From NCBI RefSeq assembly GCF_000186365.1, contig NC_014961.1:992001-1056000 (forward strand): a stretch of DNA of 64,000 nt, read 5' to 3'. The stretch's first letter is position 1, and every line of letters starts with the position of its first letter. Both the position numbers and the translations under genes were made by a program. Of this stretch, positions 26,531-34,940 are shown in pieces. The stretch comes from Desulfurococcus mucosus DSM 2162. GTDB taxonomy: Archaea; Thermoproteota; Thermoprotei_A; Sulfolobales; Desulfurococcaceae. Under the pieces are notes generated by a model. That model made no database searches. It was not told the origin of the DNA and worked only from the letters and a program-made list of their open reading frames with translations.

Positions 26531-26984
26531 AGAAGAGTGATATGTAGCCTAGGTAAGGGATCTTGAATACGTAGCCGTTGAAGCCTACGACCCTGCCGAG
26601 AACCCTTTCATATGGTACGCCTAAACCATCCTCGAAATATATTAAGTCGGGTACACTATTATTGTCGCCCTTTGTAACATAGTAATACCTGCCGTCCCTG
26701 ACCTCAACATCTATAACTCTATGTATTATGAGCCTGTCCCCGGCACTATATATCACTATATCGCCCGGTTTAATGGAGTCGGGCGGCGTCTTCTCCAATA
26801 ATACTACATCGCCCTCCCTTAGAGTGGGCAGCATGCTGTAGCCCTTCACGACGGCTAGGAGAGAACCCCCGTTGAGGAGCATTGGGAGCACTAGTAGCAC
26901 TATAAACGCTAGGGCTAGGGTGGTTGCCAGTAGGCTCGGCAGATACCTCCTGACTCCTCCATACGCCGCCTGCCCACTACTCAT
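26517..26984 (-). CDS. archaeal type I signal peptidase
   Basis: 155 residues. One N-terminal transmembrane helix (about residues 16-38) anchors an extracellular S26 catalytic domain. The nucleophile serine is in KGYSMLPTLREGDVV, the general-base histidine in LIIHRVIDV (the Ser-His arrangement of SipW/Sec11-type enzymes rather than bacterial Ser-Lys), and the conserved TKGDNNSVPD follows. It removes signal peptides from secreted proteins such as those at 20455-21120 and 50596-51714. It is the last gene of a three-gene operon, 3 bp after the zinc-ribbon gene. Confidence 0.92.
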   Translation of the reverse strand: MSSGQAAYGGVRRYLPSLLATTLALAFIVLLVLPMLLNGGSLLAVVKGYSMLPTLREGDVVLLEKTPPDSIKPGDIVIYSAGDRLIIHRVIDVEVRDGRYYYVTKGDNNSVPDLIYFEDGLGVPYERVLGRVVGFNGYVFKIPYLGYISLFFRGT

Positions 26985-26987
26985 CTC

Positions 26988-27290
26988 CTACTCCTCTTCC
27001 AGGACGTCGTCGAGATCTATCACTATTTCCTTAGGTGGCCTAGCCTCCTCACCGCTCTCGAAAACCTTCCTACCGCCCTCGCCCTCAACCTCCAGCGACC
27101 TACCACCCACCTTCAACTTGCTGACAGGCCCCCTCCACCTGTGGCCACAGCTCCTACACCTCATAACCCCCATCACGGTCACAGTGATCCTCCCCTGGGA
27201 GTCGGGGAAGGGGGAGACCAGTTGCCACGTCTTCTCAACATCCACCTCGCTACTACCGCACCTCGGGCACTTCACCTGGCGACTACTCAT
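26988..27290 (-). CDS. zinc-ribbon protein of unknown function
   Basis: About 100 residues. Two CxxC knuckles (KCPRCGSSE and RCRSCGHRW), about 34 residues apart, form a zinc ribbon resembling the TFIIS/RPA-small-subunit type. An acidic tail ends in DLDDVLEEE. The ATG at 27290 overlaps the upstream TGA as ATGA, so this shorter start is preferred over ATG 27311. A nucleic-acid-binding or transcription-factor role is possible but not demonstrated. It sits between a membrane protein and signal peptidase in one operon. Confidence 0.75.
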   Translation of the reverse strand: MSSRQVKCPRCGSSEVDVEKTWQLVSPFPDSQGRITVTVMGVMRCRSCGHRWRGPVSKLKVGGRSLEVEGEGGRKVFESGEEARPPKEIVIDLDDVLEEE

Positions 27291-27601
27291 GGACCGCCAC
27301 CCAGTTGCCACAGTGTTAGCAGCAATGCTATGACTAGCGGTAGAGGTACTAAAATAATTTTCCTCCCTATTCGAGGGGCTAGGGTGCAGATGGCGAGTGC
27401 TAGGGGAACTGGGAATGCAAGCAGGGGTTGCTTAGCGTGGAGCGCCCCGAGAACAGTAGCCGTGGAGAGCACTGATACGGGGAAGAGGAGGTAGAGGTAC
27501 GGGTTCTTCACTCTGTCAAGGATCCTGAGTGTGAGAAGCGACCAGGCTGTATACGATGCCAGGAGGCTTACTGAGAGCATTAACCATAATAACTCCCCCA
27601 T
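27287..27601 (-). CDS. small polytopic membrane protein of unknown function
   Basis: 104 residues with three or four hydrophobic spans (about 5-25, 33-52, 57-75 and 82-100), separated by short basic loops such as ILDRVKNP and APRIGRK. There is no recognised family. ATGA overlap with the zinc-ribbon gene shows translational coupling, which supports its being real despite its simple composition. It is divergent from enolase with a gap of only 29 bp that must hold both start regions. Confidence 0.65.
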   Translation of the reverse strand: MGELLWLMLSVSLLASYTAWSLLTLRILDRVKNPYLYLLFPVSVLSTATVLGALHAKQPLLAFPVPLALAICTLAPRIGRKIILVPLPLVIALLLTLWQLGGGP

Positions 27602-27630
27602 GGCAATATATCACCCAGGGTGCATGGCGA

Positions 27631-28938
27631 ATGTACCTGGACATATATGATGACGCGTACATAATAAAAGATGTCAAGGCAAGAACAGTGCTGGACAGCA
27701 GGGGGAACCCGACAGTTCAAGTCAGGGTTGTGACAGAGGGGCTTGGCGTAGGCGTGGCGAACGCGCCTAGCGGGGCTTCCACGGGCAGGCATGAGGCAGT
27801 CGAGCTAAGGGATGGGGGAAGAGACTTCAAGGGTAAAGGGGTTTCAAGAGCCGTTGAAAACGTGAACAAGCTGATAGCCCCGGCCCTAGTAGGGTTGAGT
27901 TCCAGGCGTCAATACGAGGTGGACTCGAAGCTTATAGAGATAGATGGAACCCCGAACAAGGCTAGACTCGGAGGCAACGCTATTGTAGCCACGAGCCTGG
28001 CGGTCGCGAAAGCCGCGTCATCAACCATGGGTGTCCCCTTCTACTACTACCTGGGTGGTAGGGCAGCCGACACTCTCCCAGTCCCCTTGCTCAACATAAT
28101 AAACGGCGGTGTACACGCTGGGAACAAGCTTGACTTCCAGGAGTTCATGATTGTGCCAGCAGGGTTCAGCAGCTTCCACGATGCTTTGAAGGCAGCTGTG
28201 GAGGTCTACCATGAGTTGAAGACCATTATAAAGAACAAGTATGGGCCTACAGCGGTGAACGTTGGCGATGAAGGCGGCTATGCTCCACCCCTTGAGAAGG
28301 TGCGCGACGCATTAGACTTGCTTGTAGAGGCGATAAAGGGAGCCGGCTACGAGCCCGGTGGACAGATAGCTATAGCCATTGACGCGGCGAGCTCCCAGTT
28401 CTACAGGGAGGATAAGGGAGCATACATTGTTGAGGGCAGGGAGATGACCAGGGATGACATGCTGCTCCTCTACGAGAAACTCGTGGAGGACTACCCGGTG
28501 GTGAGCATAGAGGACCCGTTGCACGAGGAGGACTTCGAGGGGTTCGCGGAGATGCGTAGGAGGCTTGGAGGCAGGATACTCATAGTCGGCGACGACTTAT
28601 TCACAACCAACCCGGCTAGGTTATCCAAGGGGATTGAGACCGGTGCCGGTAACGCGGTACTGGTGAAGGTGAACCAGGTGGGCACGCTCTCGGAGACCAT
28701 TGACGTCGTCAAGATGGCGCATGAAAACGGGTATCGAGCGATAATCAGCCATAGGAGCGGTGAAACCGAGGACACCAGCATAGCTGACATAGTCGTCGGG
28801 CTGTCCACGGGGCTCATAAAGACGGGTGCTCCTGCGAGAGGTGAGAGGACGGCGAAGTACAATAGGTTGCTTGAAATAGCTGAGGAACTGGAGAAGCCCA
28901 GGTACCCTGGCTTCAAGGTCTTCCCGAGAAAACCATGA
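27631..28938 (+). CDS. eno: enolase (phosphopyruvate hydratase)
   Basis: 435 residues from ATG 27631; a longer in-frame ORF from 27556 would add non-homologous residues. It converts 2-phosphoglycerate to phosphoenolpyruvate. Blocks seen are ARTVLDSRGNPTVQV, NAPSGASTGRHEAVELRDG, LNIINGGVHAGNKLDFQEFMI, the metal ligands in VSIEDPLHEEDFEG and VGDDLFTTN, the catalytic lysine region VLVKVNQVGTLSET, and SHRSGETEDT. TATA-like CAATATATC at about 27604-27612 places the transcript start almost at the ATG, so the mRNA is probably leaderless. It works with the GAPN gene at 31578-33104 in glycolysis. Confidence 0.97.
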   Translation: MYLDIYDDAYIIKDVKARTVLDSRGNPTVQVRVVTEGLGVGVANAPSGASTGRHEAVELRDGGRDFKGKGVSRAVENVNKLIAPALVGLSSRRQYEVDSKLIEIDGTPNKARLGGNAIVATSLAVAKAASSTMGVPFYYYLGGRAADTLPVPLLNIINGGVHAGNKLDFQEFMIVPAGFSSFHDALKAAVEVYHELKTIIKNKYGPTAVNVGDEGGYAPPLEKVRDALDLLVEAIKGAGYEPGGQIAIAIDAASSQFYREDKGAYIVEGREMTRDDMLLLYEKLVEDYPVVSIEDPLHEEDFEGFAEMRRRLGGRILIVGDDLFTTNPARLSKGIETGAGNAVLVKVNQVGTLSETIDVVKMAHENGYRAIISHRSGETEDTSIADIVVGLSTGLIKTGAPARGERTAKYNRLLEIAEELEKPRYPGFKVFPRKP

Positions 28939-28947
28939 TTTTTCTAC

Positions 28948-29193
28948 TTATGGGATTACTAGGCCTATAATCATCAACGCTATAGCAGTTATCACCGTTA
29001 GCTTCAGGAACTGACTTACAGTGAGATTAGGTAGCTCCTTCAAAGCCCTGATCAATAGTGTCAGAGCCATTGAGAACCCGATCACAAGCAGGATCACGAA
29101 GCCTGCGAGGAATAGCCACGTGCCCACACCACTCACCTTGCCCAGTGCACTTACCAATGCATTCACGGCTGCACCAATCTTCTCAACCACCAT
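28948..29193 (-). CDS. small two-span membrane protein
   Basis: 81 residues. An amphipathic N-terminus (VEKIGAAVNALVSALGK) precedes two hydrophobic helices (about 26-47 and 60-80) joined by a short charged loop (RALKELPNLTVSQ). No recognised family. It ends 9 bp from the enolase stop (convergent). TATA-like ATTTAAAT at 29230-29237 is palindromic and may serve both this gene and the candidate sRNA on the opposite strand. Confidence 0.6.
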   Translation of the reverse strand: MVVEKIGAAVNALVSALGKVSGVGTWLFLAGFVILLVIGFSMALTLLIRALKELPNLTVSQFLKLTVITAIALMIIGLVIP

Positions 29194-29258
29194 GCTGGGT
29201 CCCGCTGAGACTATGTCCTCATCGAAGGCATTTAAATCCTTGGACTAATAGTTTCAAG

Positions 29259-29325
29259 CATGGATGATGATGGTTAAAAGCGTGTAGCCGGCTTGGCGAT
29301 GACATGCACCAGGCTTCTGATCACG
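29259..29325 (+). ncRNA. candidate C/D-box sRNA
   Basis: A perfect C box ATGATGA (29264-29270), a C'-like GCGATGA (29296-29302) and a D box CTGA (29317-29320) enclose 57 nt. TATA-like ATTTAAAT (29230-29237) is 34 bp before the C box, the same geometry as the better candidate at 51857. The D' box is unclear and the C'-D spacing is 14 rather than 12 nt, so support is moderate. Confidence 0.4.
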
Positions 29326-29328
29326 CGT

Positions 29329-30156
29329 CTAAGGCTCTATCACTGTCCCCTCCTCGACCTCTCCCTTCACGATGGCGTCTGCTAAGCCCTTCTGATCGAA
29401 GCCGGAGACTATGATTACTTTCACCCCGATCCTCCTCGAGAGCGCGCTCATCGATTTAACTTTACCATATATGCTTCCAGTAGCATCACGACCCTCCTCC
29501 CTGCTGAGCAGCTCGAGGACCTCCTCCATATTACCACTGTTTATCCTCCTTATCAGCTCAGGGTTTTCACAGGTATATGGGTTACACGTGTAGACTCCCT
29601 TCACATCCGTGACGAGCACTATCCGCAACGGCTTAATGCTCTCGGCGAGTAGTTCGAAGACTTTCTCGGTTGAGACCACCGAGTAGCCTCTCTCGGAGGG
29701 AATGCACTCGCCATAGACAACCGGTATCAACCCAAGGGAAAGATAGTTGTAGACGGGGTCCGGGAAAACCCGGTATCCGCCGCCGGGGCTAGCTGAGACT
29801 ATTGCGCTTGTCTGGAGGCTTGACGCCGGTACTCCGAGAGCCACCAGGTGGTCGACCACCATTCTGTTGAGGAGCCTCGTGGATTGATGACACTTCACAA
29901 CGCACTGCACTGGGTCGTTAACACAGTATTTTTTAACAGCGTAGTGGGCGAAGCTCCCGCCGCCGTTGCCCAGGATTAACCCCACCTCTCCATGCACTTG
30001 CTTCAACACGGCTGCAACAGCGTCGAGAGCATCCTTCCTCAGCGTGACCGGCTTCTCCTTAACTGTTATAAAGCTCCCGCCGAGTTTAACGTAGACCACG
30101 CCTCGTAAAGCATGGTTCAAGCCGGGCACGGCCTCCACCGGTGAACCAGTGATCAC
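29329..30156 (-). CDS. isopentenyl phosphate kinase
   Basis: Amino-acid-kinase fold of about 275 residues. VVYVKLGGSFIT is the N-terminal phosphate-binding lysine motif, GNGGGSFAHYAVKKY holds the histidine diagnostic of IPK, and LVTDVKGVYTC and DATGSIYGKVKSM are the late ATP-binding segments. It phosphorylates isopentenyl phosphate to IPP in the archaeal modified mevalonate pathway, feeding ether-lipid synthesis. GTG at 30156 is the longest start. A minus-strand TATA-like AATATAAT (about 30165-30172) suggests a slightly later GTG such as 30138. Confidence 0.88.
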   Translation of the reverse strand: MITGSPVEAVPGLNHALRGVVYVKLGGSFITVKEKPVTLRKDALDAVAAVLKQVHGEVGLILGNGGGSFAHYAVKKYCVNDPVQCVVKCHQSTRLLNRMVVDHLVALGVPASSLQTSAIVSASPGGGYRVFPDPVYNYLSLGLIPVVYGECIPSERGYSVVSTEKVFELLAESIKPLRIVLVTDVKGVYTCNPYTCENPELIRRINSGNMEEVLELLSREEGRDATGSIYGKVKSMSALSRRIGVKVIIVSGFDQKGLADAIVKGEVEEGTVIEP

Positions 30157-30188
30157 TGGAAAACATTATATTGCTTAACCCTGGATCA

Positions 30189-31565
30189 ATGGTGAACCAG
30201 ATGTGTCGCAGCTCAGTGGTGGCAATGCGCAGGTTGCTTAACCGGGTACCGTCAACCGTGAGACGTGAGTGGAGGATAATACTGGCTAACGCGCTGGCAC
30301 TCCTACTAGCGGTTTCAGGGTGGAACTACTACGATGTAAGATACTTTATAAACTACTGGTTCGACTACTTCAAGGAGGGCAGGCCACTGGATATTTACAG
30401 TGGGCCCCCCATGGCGAAGGTCGCGTACCCGCCTCTCGCCGTTTACATATTCATAGTACCGCACCTCATCGCCACAAGCCTCCCTTACAGCAGTATCGCA
30501 CTGGTCAGGTTGATTGATAAAGCCCCCTTGATAGCGGCGTTCAACATGGTGTACCTGATCCTTAGGAGAAGGTATGGGCATACAGCCGGCAACCTGTGGC
30601 TTCTAAACTATATGGTGTACGGGGTGATCGCCGACTACCAGTTCGACCTAGTGGCAGTTGTATTCCTGCTCATGGGCTTCATCTATTTAACCGAGAGGAA
30701 ATACACGGCGGCATCAGTCATGATCACGCTTTCAGCACTGGTAAAGCAGTTGCTAGCAGTCTTCATGGTTTTCCCCCTCATAGAGTTGTTCAAGGCAAGG
30801 GATTACAGGGGGATGGCTAGAGTACTACTCGTATCCCTTGGTGTTGCATCGGTATTCATAGCTCCCTTCATGCTCCGCAACCCGTATGGTTTCATAGGGA
30901 AGGTGCTCTTATTCCATGGGGAACGCTACCCGCAGAACTATAGTCTATGGGCGCTCCCAGTGCATCTCAGCTGGTATAATATAGCGTCACTCCCCTCCTG
31001 GCTGACATGGGTATGGATCATGCCTTTCACGCTCGCTCTCTTAATCCTCTACTTATACTTCTACCGTGATACACCGGTAGGGCACGACTCGCTCCTGGGA
31101 TACTTCGCCTTGGCATCCCTCCTCATGCTAGTGTTAAACAAGGTTGGGAACCCCAACTACTACCTTTGGGCATCAGTATTCCTCGCAATATACATCGCCA
31201 GGAACATTCATAGGACACCCCGTAGACTCATATCCCTCTACATATTCATACCCCTGCTAATAGGGTTGATAGCAGGGTTCCTCATAGAGTTCACTGCCGC
31301 GGTAGTGGGCGACGACATATTAATGGTGGAGGACTCCAACTGGGTTTCAGCGGAGCAACTCATAGCATGGAGCACCGGCATAGACTCAATCCTCTATAAG
31401 TTGATCATCTATGCCAGGAGCTCCCCAGCGTTCTTCACATTCTTCTCAGTGCTCAACAGTGCAAGAGGAGTCACAGCAACGGTTGCAACACTACTCTACA
31501 ACTCGTATCTAATCTACACGGCGGTGAGAATAGCTAGGGACATATCACGGCATAAAAATCGGTGA
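30189..31565 (+). CDS. polytopic membrane protein, GT-C/GT87-like glycosyltransferase
   Basis: About 458 residues with roughly 10-12 membrane spans. The first extracellular loop has YDVRYFINYWFDYFKEG followed by AYPPLAVYIF, matching the acidic-loop plus YPP pattern of GT87/mannosyltransferase-type GT-C enzymes that use polyprenyl-phosphate sugars. It may act in lipid-linked glycan or S-layer glycosylation. No other glycosylation gene is adjacent. ATGs at 30189, 30201 and 30225 are all in frame; a TATA-like CATTATATTG at about 30164-30173 favours one of the later two. It is divergent from the IPK gene. Confidence 0.68.
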   Translation: MVNQMCRSSVVAMRRLLNRVPSTVRREWRIILANALALLLAVSGWNYYDVRYFINYWFDYFKEGRPLDIYSGPPMAKVAYPPLAVYIFIVPHLIATSLPYSSIALVRLIDKAPLIAAFNMVYLILRRRYGHTAGNLWLLNYMVYGVIADYQFDLVAVVFLLMGFIYLTERKYTAASVMITLSALVKQLLAVFMVFPLIELFKARDYRGMARVLLVSLGVASVFIAPFMLRNPYGFIGKVLLFHGERYPQNYSLWALPVHLSWYNIASLPSWLTWVWIMPFTLALLILYLYFYRDTPVGHDSLLGYFALASLLMLVLNKVGNPNYYLWASVFLAIYIARNIHRTPRRLISLYIFIPLLIGLIAGFLIEFTAAVVGDDILMVEDSNWVSAEQLIAWSTGIDSILYKLIIYARSSPAFFTFFSVLNSARGVTATVATLLYNSYLIYTAVRIARDISRHKNR

Positions 31566-31577
31566 AGATATGGATGC

Positions 31578-33104
31578 CTAGATGTAGCTCCAGACTCCTT
31601 TACCCCTGTAGTTATATATGATGGTTTTATATGCCGTGACATACTCAACCGAGTACCCTATTCCCTCCCGGCCTATGCCTGAATCCTTTCTACCTCCATA
31701 GGGATAGTACCCTATCCCGTGGCGGGGCATGTCATTTATGTAGATGGCGCCGAACTCGAGTAGCCTAACAAGCCTACGGATATCCTCTATATCATGGCCG
31801 AAGACAGCGGCATCCAACCCGTATCTCCTACCGTTTGCGAGCTCCACTGCTTCATCGAGACTCCTGTAGCTGGTTATCAACGCGACTGGTGCGAACACCT
31901 CCTCCTGGTAGAGCTTCACATCCTTGATCCTCTTGTTATCCTCGAACCCTATGAGGGTTGGCTCCACATAGTTCCCGCCTAGCCTTCTTCCACCGTAGAG
32001 TATTCTTCCACCCTTCTTCACAGCGTCTTCAACAGCCTCCATCATAGTGTCAACAGCTGCTTCATCTATCAGGGGCCCCATGTCGACATCCTCCCTCCGG
32101 GGATCACCGACGCGAACCCTTGAGAGCCTCTCCACGATTCTCCCGGCGAGCTCATGGTAGGCGTCTGCGCTGACTAGAATCAGCCTTATCGCGTCGCATC
32201 TCTGGCCAGCGTAACTATATATCCCCGTTGAAATCTTCTCTGCTGCATCCTCCAAATCGGCGTCGGGCAGCACGATCGCTGGGTCCCCTCCACCCAGCTC
32301 CATGATGAACTGCTTGATGCCTGCTGATCCAAGTATCCTCCTGCCGGTCTCACTGCTCCCTGTGAAACTCACAACTGAGATCCTTCTATCAGCAACCAGC
32401 CTCCCGCTCTCCCTACCGGGCACCATGGCGACAGCGAGTCCATCCCGCGGGAACCCAGCCTCCTCCAGCAACCTGGCCAGCAATAGAACTGGCAGTGGGT
32501 CGGCTGAGGGTGGCTTAACGACTACAGCATTACCGCTCACGAAACTATAGGCTATCTTAGACACAGTGTCGAAGAGCGGGTAGTTGAAGGGTATTATCGC
32601 TAATACAACTCCATACGGCTCCCGTCGCACAACCGCCTCGGTTTCAATGGTTGTTGAATCCCAGTCGCCCGGCATGTACTCTCCGAAAATCTTTCTCGCA
32701 TCGAACACTGATGCCTTCACCCTCTCAATTGACGCGTTGACCTCGCCCTCAGCCTGCTTCCTTGTCTTACCCGAGTTAAGGATCAACGCGTTAACCATAT
32801 CCCTTCTATGCTCCTCCAACAGCTCAGCTAGTCTTCCAAGTATTTCAAGCCTCCTCCAGCCGGGAGTATTCCTCACAGACCACCTGCCCTCTACGTAGAT
32901 GGATTCAAGTGCTGAGTCAACAAGCTCCCACGGCGTCTTAGAGACCCTTGCTACCAGGGATCCATCTATTGGTGTGGCGACATCCAAGTATTCGCCTGTA
33001 TCAATCCACTTGCCGGCTAGGTAGGCTTTGAAGAAGGGCACGTTGTCCTCTACTCTGAGTATATCCTTGAAGAGCCTTGATTCGAGCTCCAACACGGGTT
33101 GCAC
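31578..33104 (-). CDS. gapN: non-phosphorylating glyceraldehyde-3-phosphate dehydrogenase (GAPN-type ALDH)
   Basis: 508 residues of the aldehyde dehydrogenase superfamily. The NAD(P)-binding IIPFNYPLFDTVSKIAY and VVVKPPSADPLP, the glutamate in MELGGGDPAIV and the catalytic cysteine in YAGQRCDAIRLIL are visible; QRCDAI and the MPRHGIGYYPYGGRKDSGIGREG C-terminal block are typical of archaeal GAPN. It oxidises glyceraldehyde 3-phosphate to 3-phosphoglycerate without making ATP, a key step of the modified Embden-Meyerhof pathway. Start GTG 33104; minus-strand TATA-like AATATTAAATAG at about 33132-33143. Confidence 0.9.
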   Translation of the reverse strand: MQPVLELESRLFKDILRVEDNVPFFKAYLAGKWIDTGEYLDVATPIDGSLVARVSKTPWELVDSALESIYVEGRWSVRNTPGWRRLEILGRLAELLEEHRRDMVNALILNSGKTRKQAEGEVNASIERVKASVFDARKIFGEYMPGDWDSTTIETEAVVRREPYGVVLAIIPFNYPLFDTVSKIAYSFVSGNAVVVKPPSADPLPVLLLARLLEEAGFPRDGLAVAMVPGRESGRLVADRRISVVSFTGSSETGRRILGSAGIKQFIMELGGGDPAIVLPDADLEDAAEKISTGIYSYAGQRCDAIRLILVSADAYHELAGRIVERLSRVRVGDPRREDVDMGPLIDEAAVDTMMEAVEDAVKKGGRILYGGRRLGGNYVEPTLIGFEDNKRIKDVKLYQEEVFAPVALITSYRSLDEAVELANGRRYGLDAAVFGHDIEDIRRLVRLLEFGAIYINDMPRHGIGYYPYGGRKDSGIGREGIGYSVEYVTAYKTIIYNYRGKGVWSYI

Positions 33105-33288
33105 CCGGGGTCACTAATGTTGAAGAGTGCTATTTAATATTTTGATGAAACCTTATAATAATACACTGTGCAGCTCGACCAGTATCTTTTCATTGATTTT
33201 TCAATACATGCTTAGCCTCCGTAGAGGAGGCCTGGTGATAAGGTTAATAACCCCCATCAACTTTAAAATAATGAAAGCCTCAGACAAC

Positions 33289-33615
33289 ATGGTAGAGCGG
33301 GATACAGTCGTGTCCAGGCAGCAGAAGAAACACAGCTGGAACCCATACACCAGTGACGTGCAGAGGTTCAGCATATATCCAAGGATACAGGCACCCCAGG
33401 AGGACTCATTAAAACCCGGCAGGATTCTAACAGTCGAGATAGGGGATGTCGACAAGCATGGAAACGGCGTGGTCAACTACAAGGGGACGAGGATAATAGT
33501 GTACAATGCGAGCCTCGGGTCGAAGGTGAGGATCAGGATCACAAGGGTAAACGGTGACACCGCTTACGGAGAGATCCTGGAGACGCTGAGTGAAGCTGAT
33601 GAAAGATACCAGTAA
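33289..33615 (+). CDS. TRAM-domain RNA-binding protein
   Basis: About 108 residues from ATG 33289; in-frame codons reach back to 33127 but lack homology. A flexible, basic N-terminal stretch (SRQQKKHSWNPYT) precedes a C-terminal TRAM beta-barrel: PGRILTVEIGDVDKHGNGVVNYKGTRIIV ... VRIRITRVNGDTAYGEILE. Single-domain TRAM proteins are abundant in archaea and are thought to act as RNA chaperones, similar in role to bacterial Csp proteins. Its stop overlaps the start of the following gene, indicating an operon. Confidence 0.85.
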   Translation: MVERDTVVSRQQKKHSWNPYTSDVQRFSIYPRIQAPQEDSLKPGRILTVEIGDVDKHGNGVVNYKGTRIIVYNASLGSKVRIRITRVNGDTAYGEILETLSEADERYQ

Positions 33616-33934
33616 CATATTCGTTGAAATAGCATTGGAGATAGGGGTTGAAGCAGCAGACAAGTTGGAGTCAGGTGAGCCCCTAGAGGGATCGCTCGCC
33701 TGGAGGGTCATGGATCTACTTGCAAGCAGACACAGGCACACGGTGATTTATGAGGATGAAGAAGTAGATGGTGGCGTGGAGTGCTACGTGATCGCAATGG
33801 AGATCGACGGTGGCTACGTGTTCTACCTAGCTAAGAAAGGGGATTCCTCGCTCTGCTGGATGAGCAGTAGTGGGAGTGAAGTGTCAAAAAACATAAGGAG
33901 ACTGGAGGCCCTTCTAGACGAGTGCACCGGGTAG
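33599..33934 (+). CDS. small protein of unknown function downstream of TRAM gene
   Basis: About 111 residues. An N-terminal helical half (NIFVEIALEIGVEAADKLESG ... WRVMDLLASRHRH) is followed by a beta-rich half (TVIYEDEEVDGGVECYVIAMEIDGGYVFYLAKKG) and a terminal helix. No family recognised. ATG 33599 lies inside the TRAM gene in another frame (17-bp overlap), so translation is probably coupled. GTG at 33590 is an alternative start. Convergent with the adenosine-specific kinase gene. Confidence 0.65.
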   Translation: MKDTSNIFVEIALEIGVEAADKLESGEPLEGSLAWRVMDLLASRHRHTVIYEDEEVDGGVECYVIAMEIDGGYVFYLAKKGDSSLCWMSSSGSEVSKNIRRLEALLDECTG

Positions 33935-33940
33935 AACCCT

Positions 33941-34429
33941 CTATTTTTTATAGCCTATCCTCCTAAGGAACTCTTTCCTCTCCTCCCTGTCCGCCGCGCC
34001 TTCAACACCCAGGGGTGGATATCCGTCGACGACGCCTATAATTGTCCTCCCCTGGTTTGTCTCGGCGACCAGTACCTGTACAGGGTTCCCTGTTGCAACG
34101 TAGAGTGAAACCACTTCCTGCACGTTCTTCAACTGGTTCAAGATGTTTATTGGATAGGCGTTCCTTATGTAGAGGATGAAAGTATGGCCTGACCCTATCT
34201 TTAAGGCCGCATTGACCGCCGCGTTAACCAGCTCTTCATCGTTTCCCTCATACCTTACAAGCCTTTTCCCGCTTGCCTCGTTGAACGCTAACCCGAATCT
34301 TACCCCGGGGACGCTTGTTACGAGGACCTCGTATATGTCCTCAACGGTCTTTATGAAGTGGCTCCGCCCTATGATAATGTTGGCGCCCTCAGGGATCTCT
34401 ACGTCTACCACATGTATCGAGACGCTCAT
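33941..34429 (-). CDS. adenosine-specific kinase family protein (COG1839)
   Basis: 162 residues, full length for this family. Features are [17 protein letters not shown], the conserved [22 protein letters not shown] block, [19 protein letters not shown], and [33 protein letters not shown]. The family (for example the Pyrobaculum PAE2307 protein) binds adenosine and was named adenosine-specific kinase from structure; biochemical proof is limited. ATG 34429 gives a clean start. It is monocistronic, convergent with the TRAM-linked gene. Confidence 0.9.
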   Translation of the reverse strand: MSVSIHVVDVEIPEGANIIIGRSHFIKTVEDIYEVLVTSVPGVRFGLAFNEASGKRLVRYEGNDEELVNAAVNAALKIGSGHTFILYIRNAYPINILNQLKNVQEVVSLYVATGNPVQVLVAETNQGRTIIGVVDGYPPLGVEGAADREERKEFLRRIGYKK

Positions 34430-34480
34430 TCCCTGACACCCCGTGTAAGACTATGGGGGCCCCGGGATAAATCCCTGGCT

Positions 34481-34861
34481 TCAATGCTTCAACCGGTCTA
34501 AGCCGTGGAGGAGGGAGTGTATGTCGATTAAGCACTCCTTTTTAACACGGTTGCCTTGAAACACCACTCCCTCCACCTCCAGTAGCCGCCTTTTAACCCC
34601 CACCCCGCCGGGCGTGTAGCCGCCTAACCCTCCATTACTGTACACGACGCGGTGGCATGGAACCAGGATGGGATCCCTATTGAGTGAGAGGCATCGTGCA
34701 ACTATCCTTGGATGCACGCCGAGAACCCTGGCTATGCTGGAGTACGTTGTGGCTGAGCCTACAGGTATGATCATGGTAAGCATGTACACGGCTTCACATA
34801 TATCAGTCATTAAAGCACCATGTGCAAGGAGCCTACCTTCCCTGCTCTCAACCACTATCAA
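34481..34861 (-). CDS. ogt: O6-methylguanine-DNA methyltransferase, short form
   Basis: 126 residues with the acceptor cysteine in ILVPCHRVVYSNGGLGGYTPGG, the helix-turn-helix region IPVGSATTYSSIARVLG and the asparagine-hinge-like SLNRDPILV. It removes alkyl groups from O6-guanine in a single-turnover reaction. The N-terminal domain present in most AGT/Ogt proteins is almost absent (only about 15 residues before the helix preceding the HTH), making this a minimal C-domain enzyme. A downstream start cannot be extended upstream because of the divergent promoter region. Divergent from moaB. Confidence 0.85.
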   Translation of the reverse strand: MIVVESREGRLLAHGALMTDICEAVYMLTMIIPVGSATTYSSIARVLGVHPRIVARCLSLNRDPILVPCHRVVYSNGGLGGYTPGGVGVKRRLLEVEGVVFQGNRVKKECLIDIHSLLHGLDRLKH

Positions 34862-34940
34862 CGCTTACACCCGGCGGCACTCACACATCGATCACTCGGG
34901 TCCTTAGGTTATTAAGTCCAAGGCCTCTACCTATCCATTG

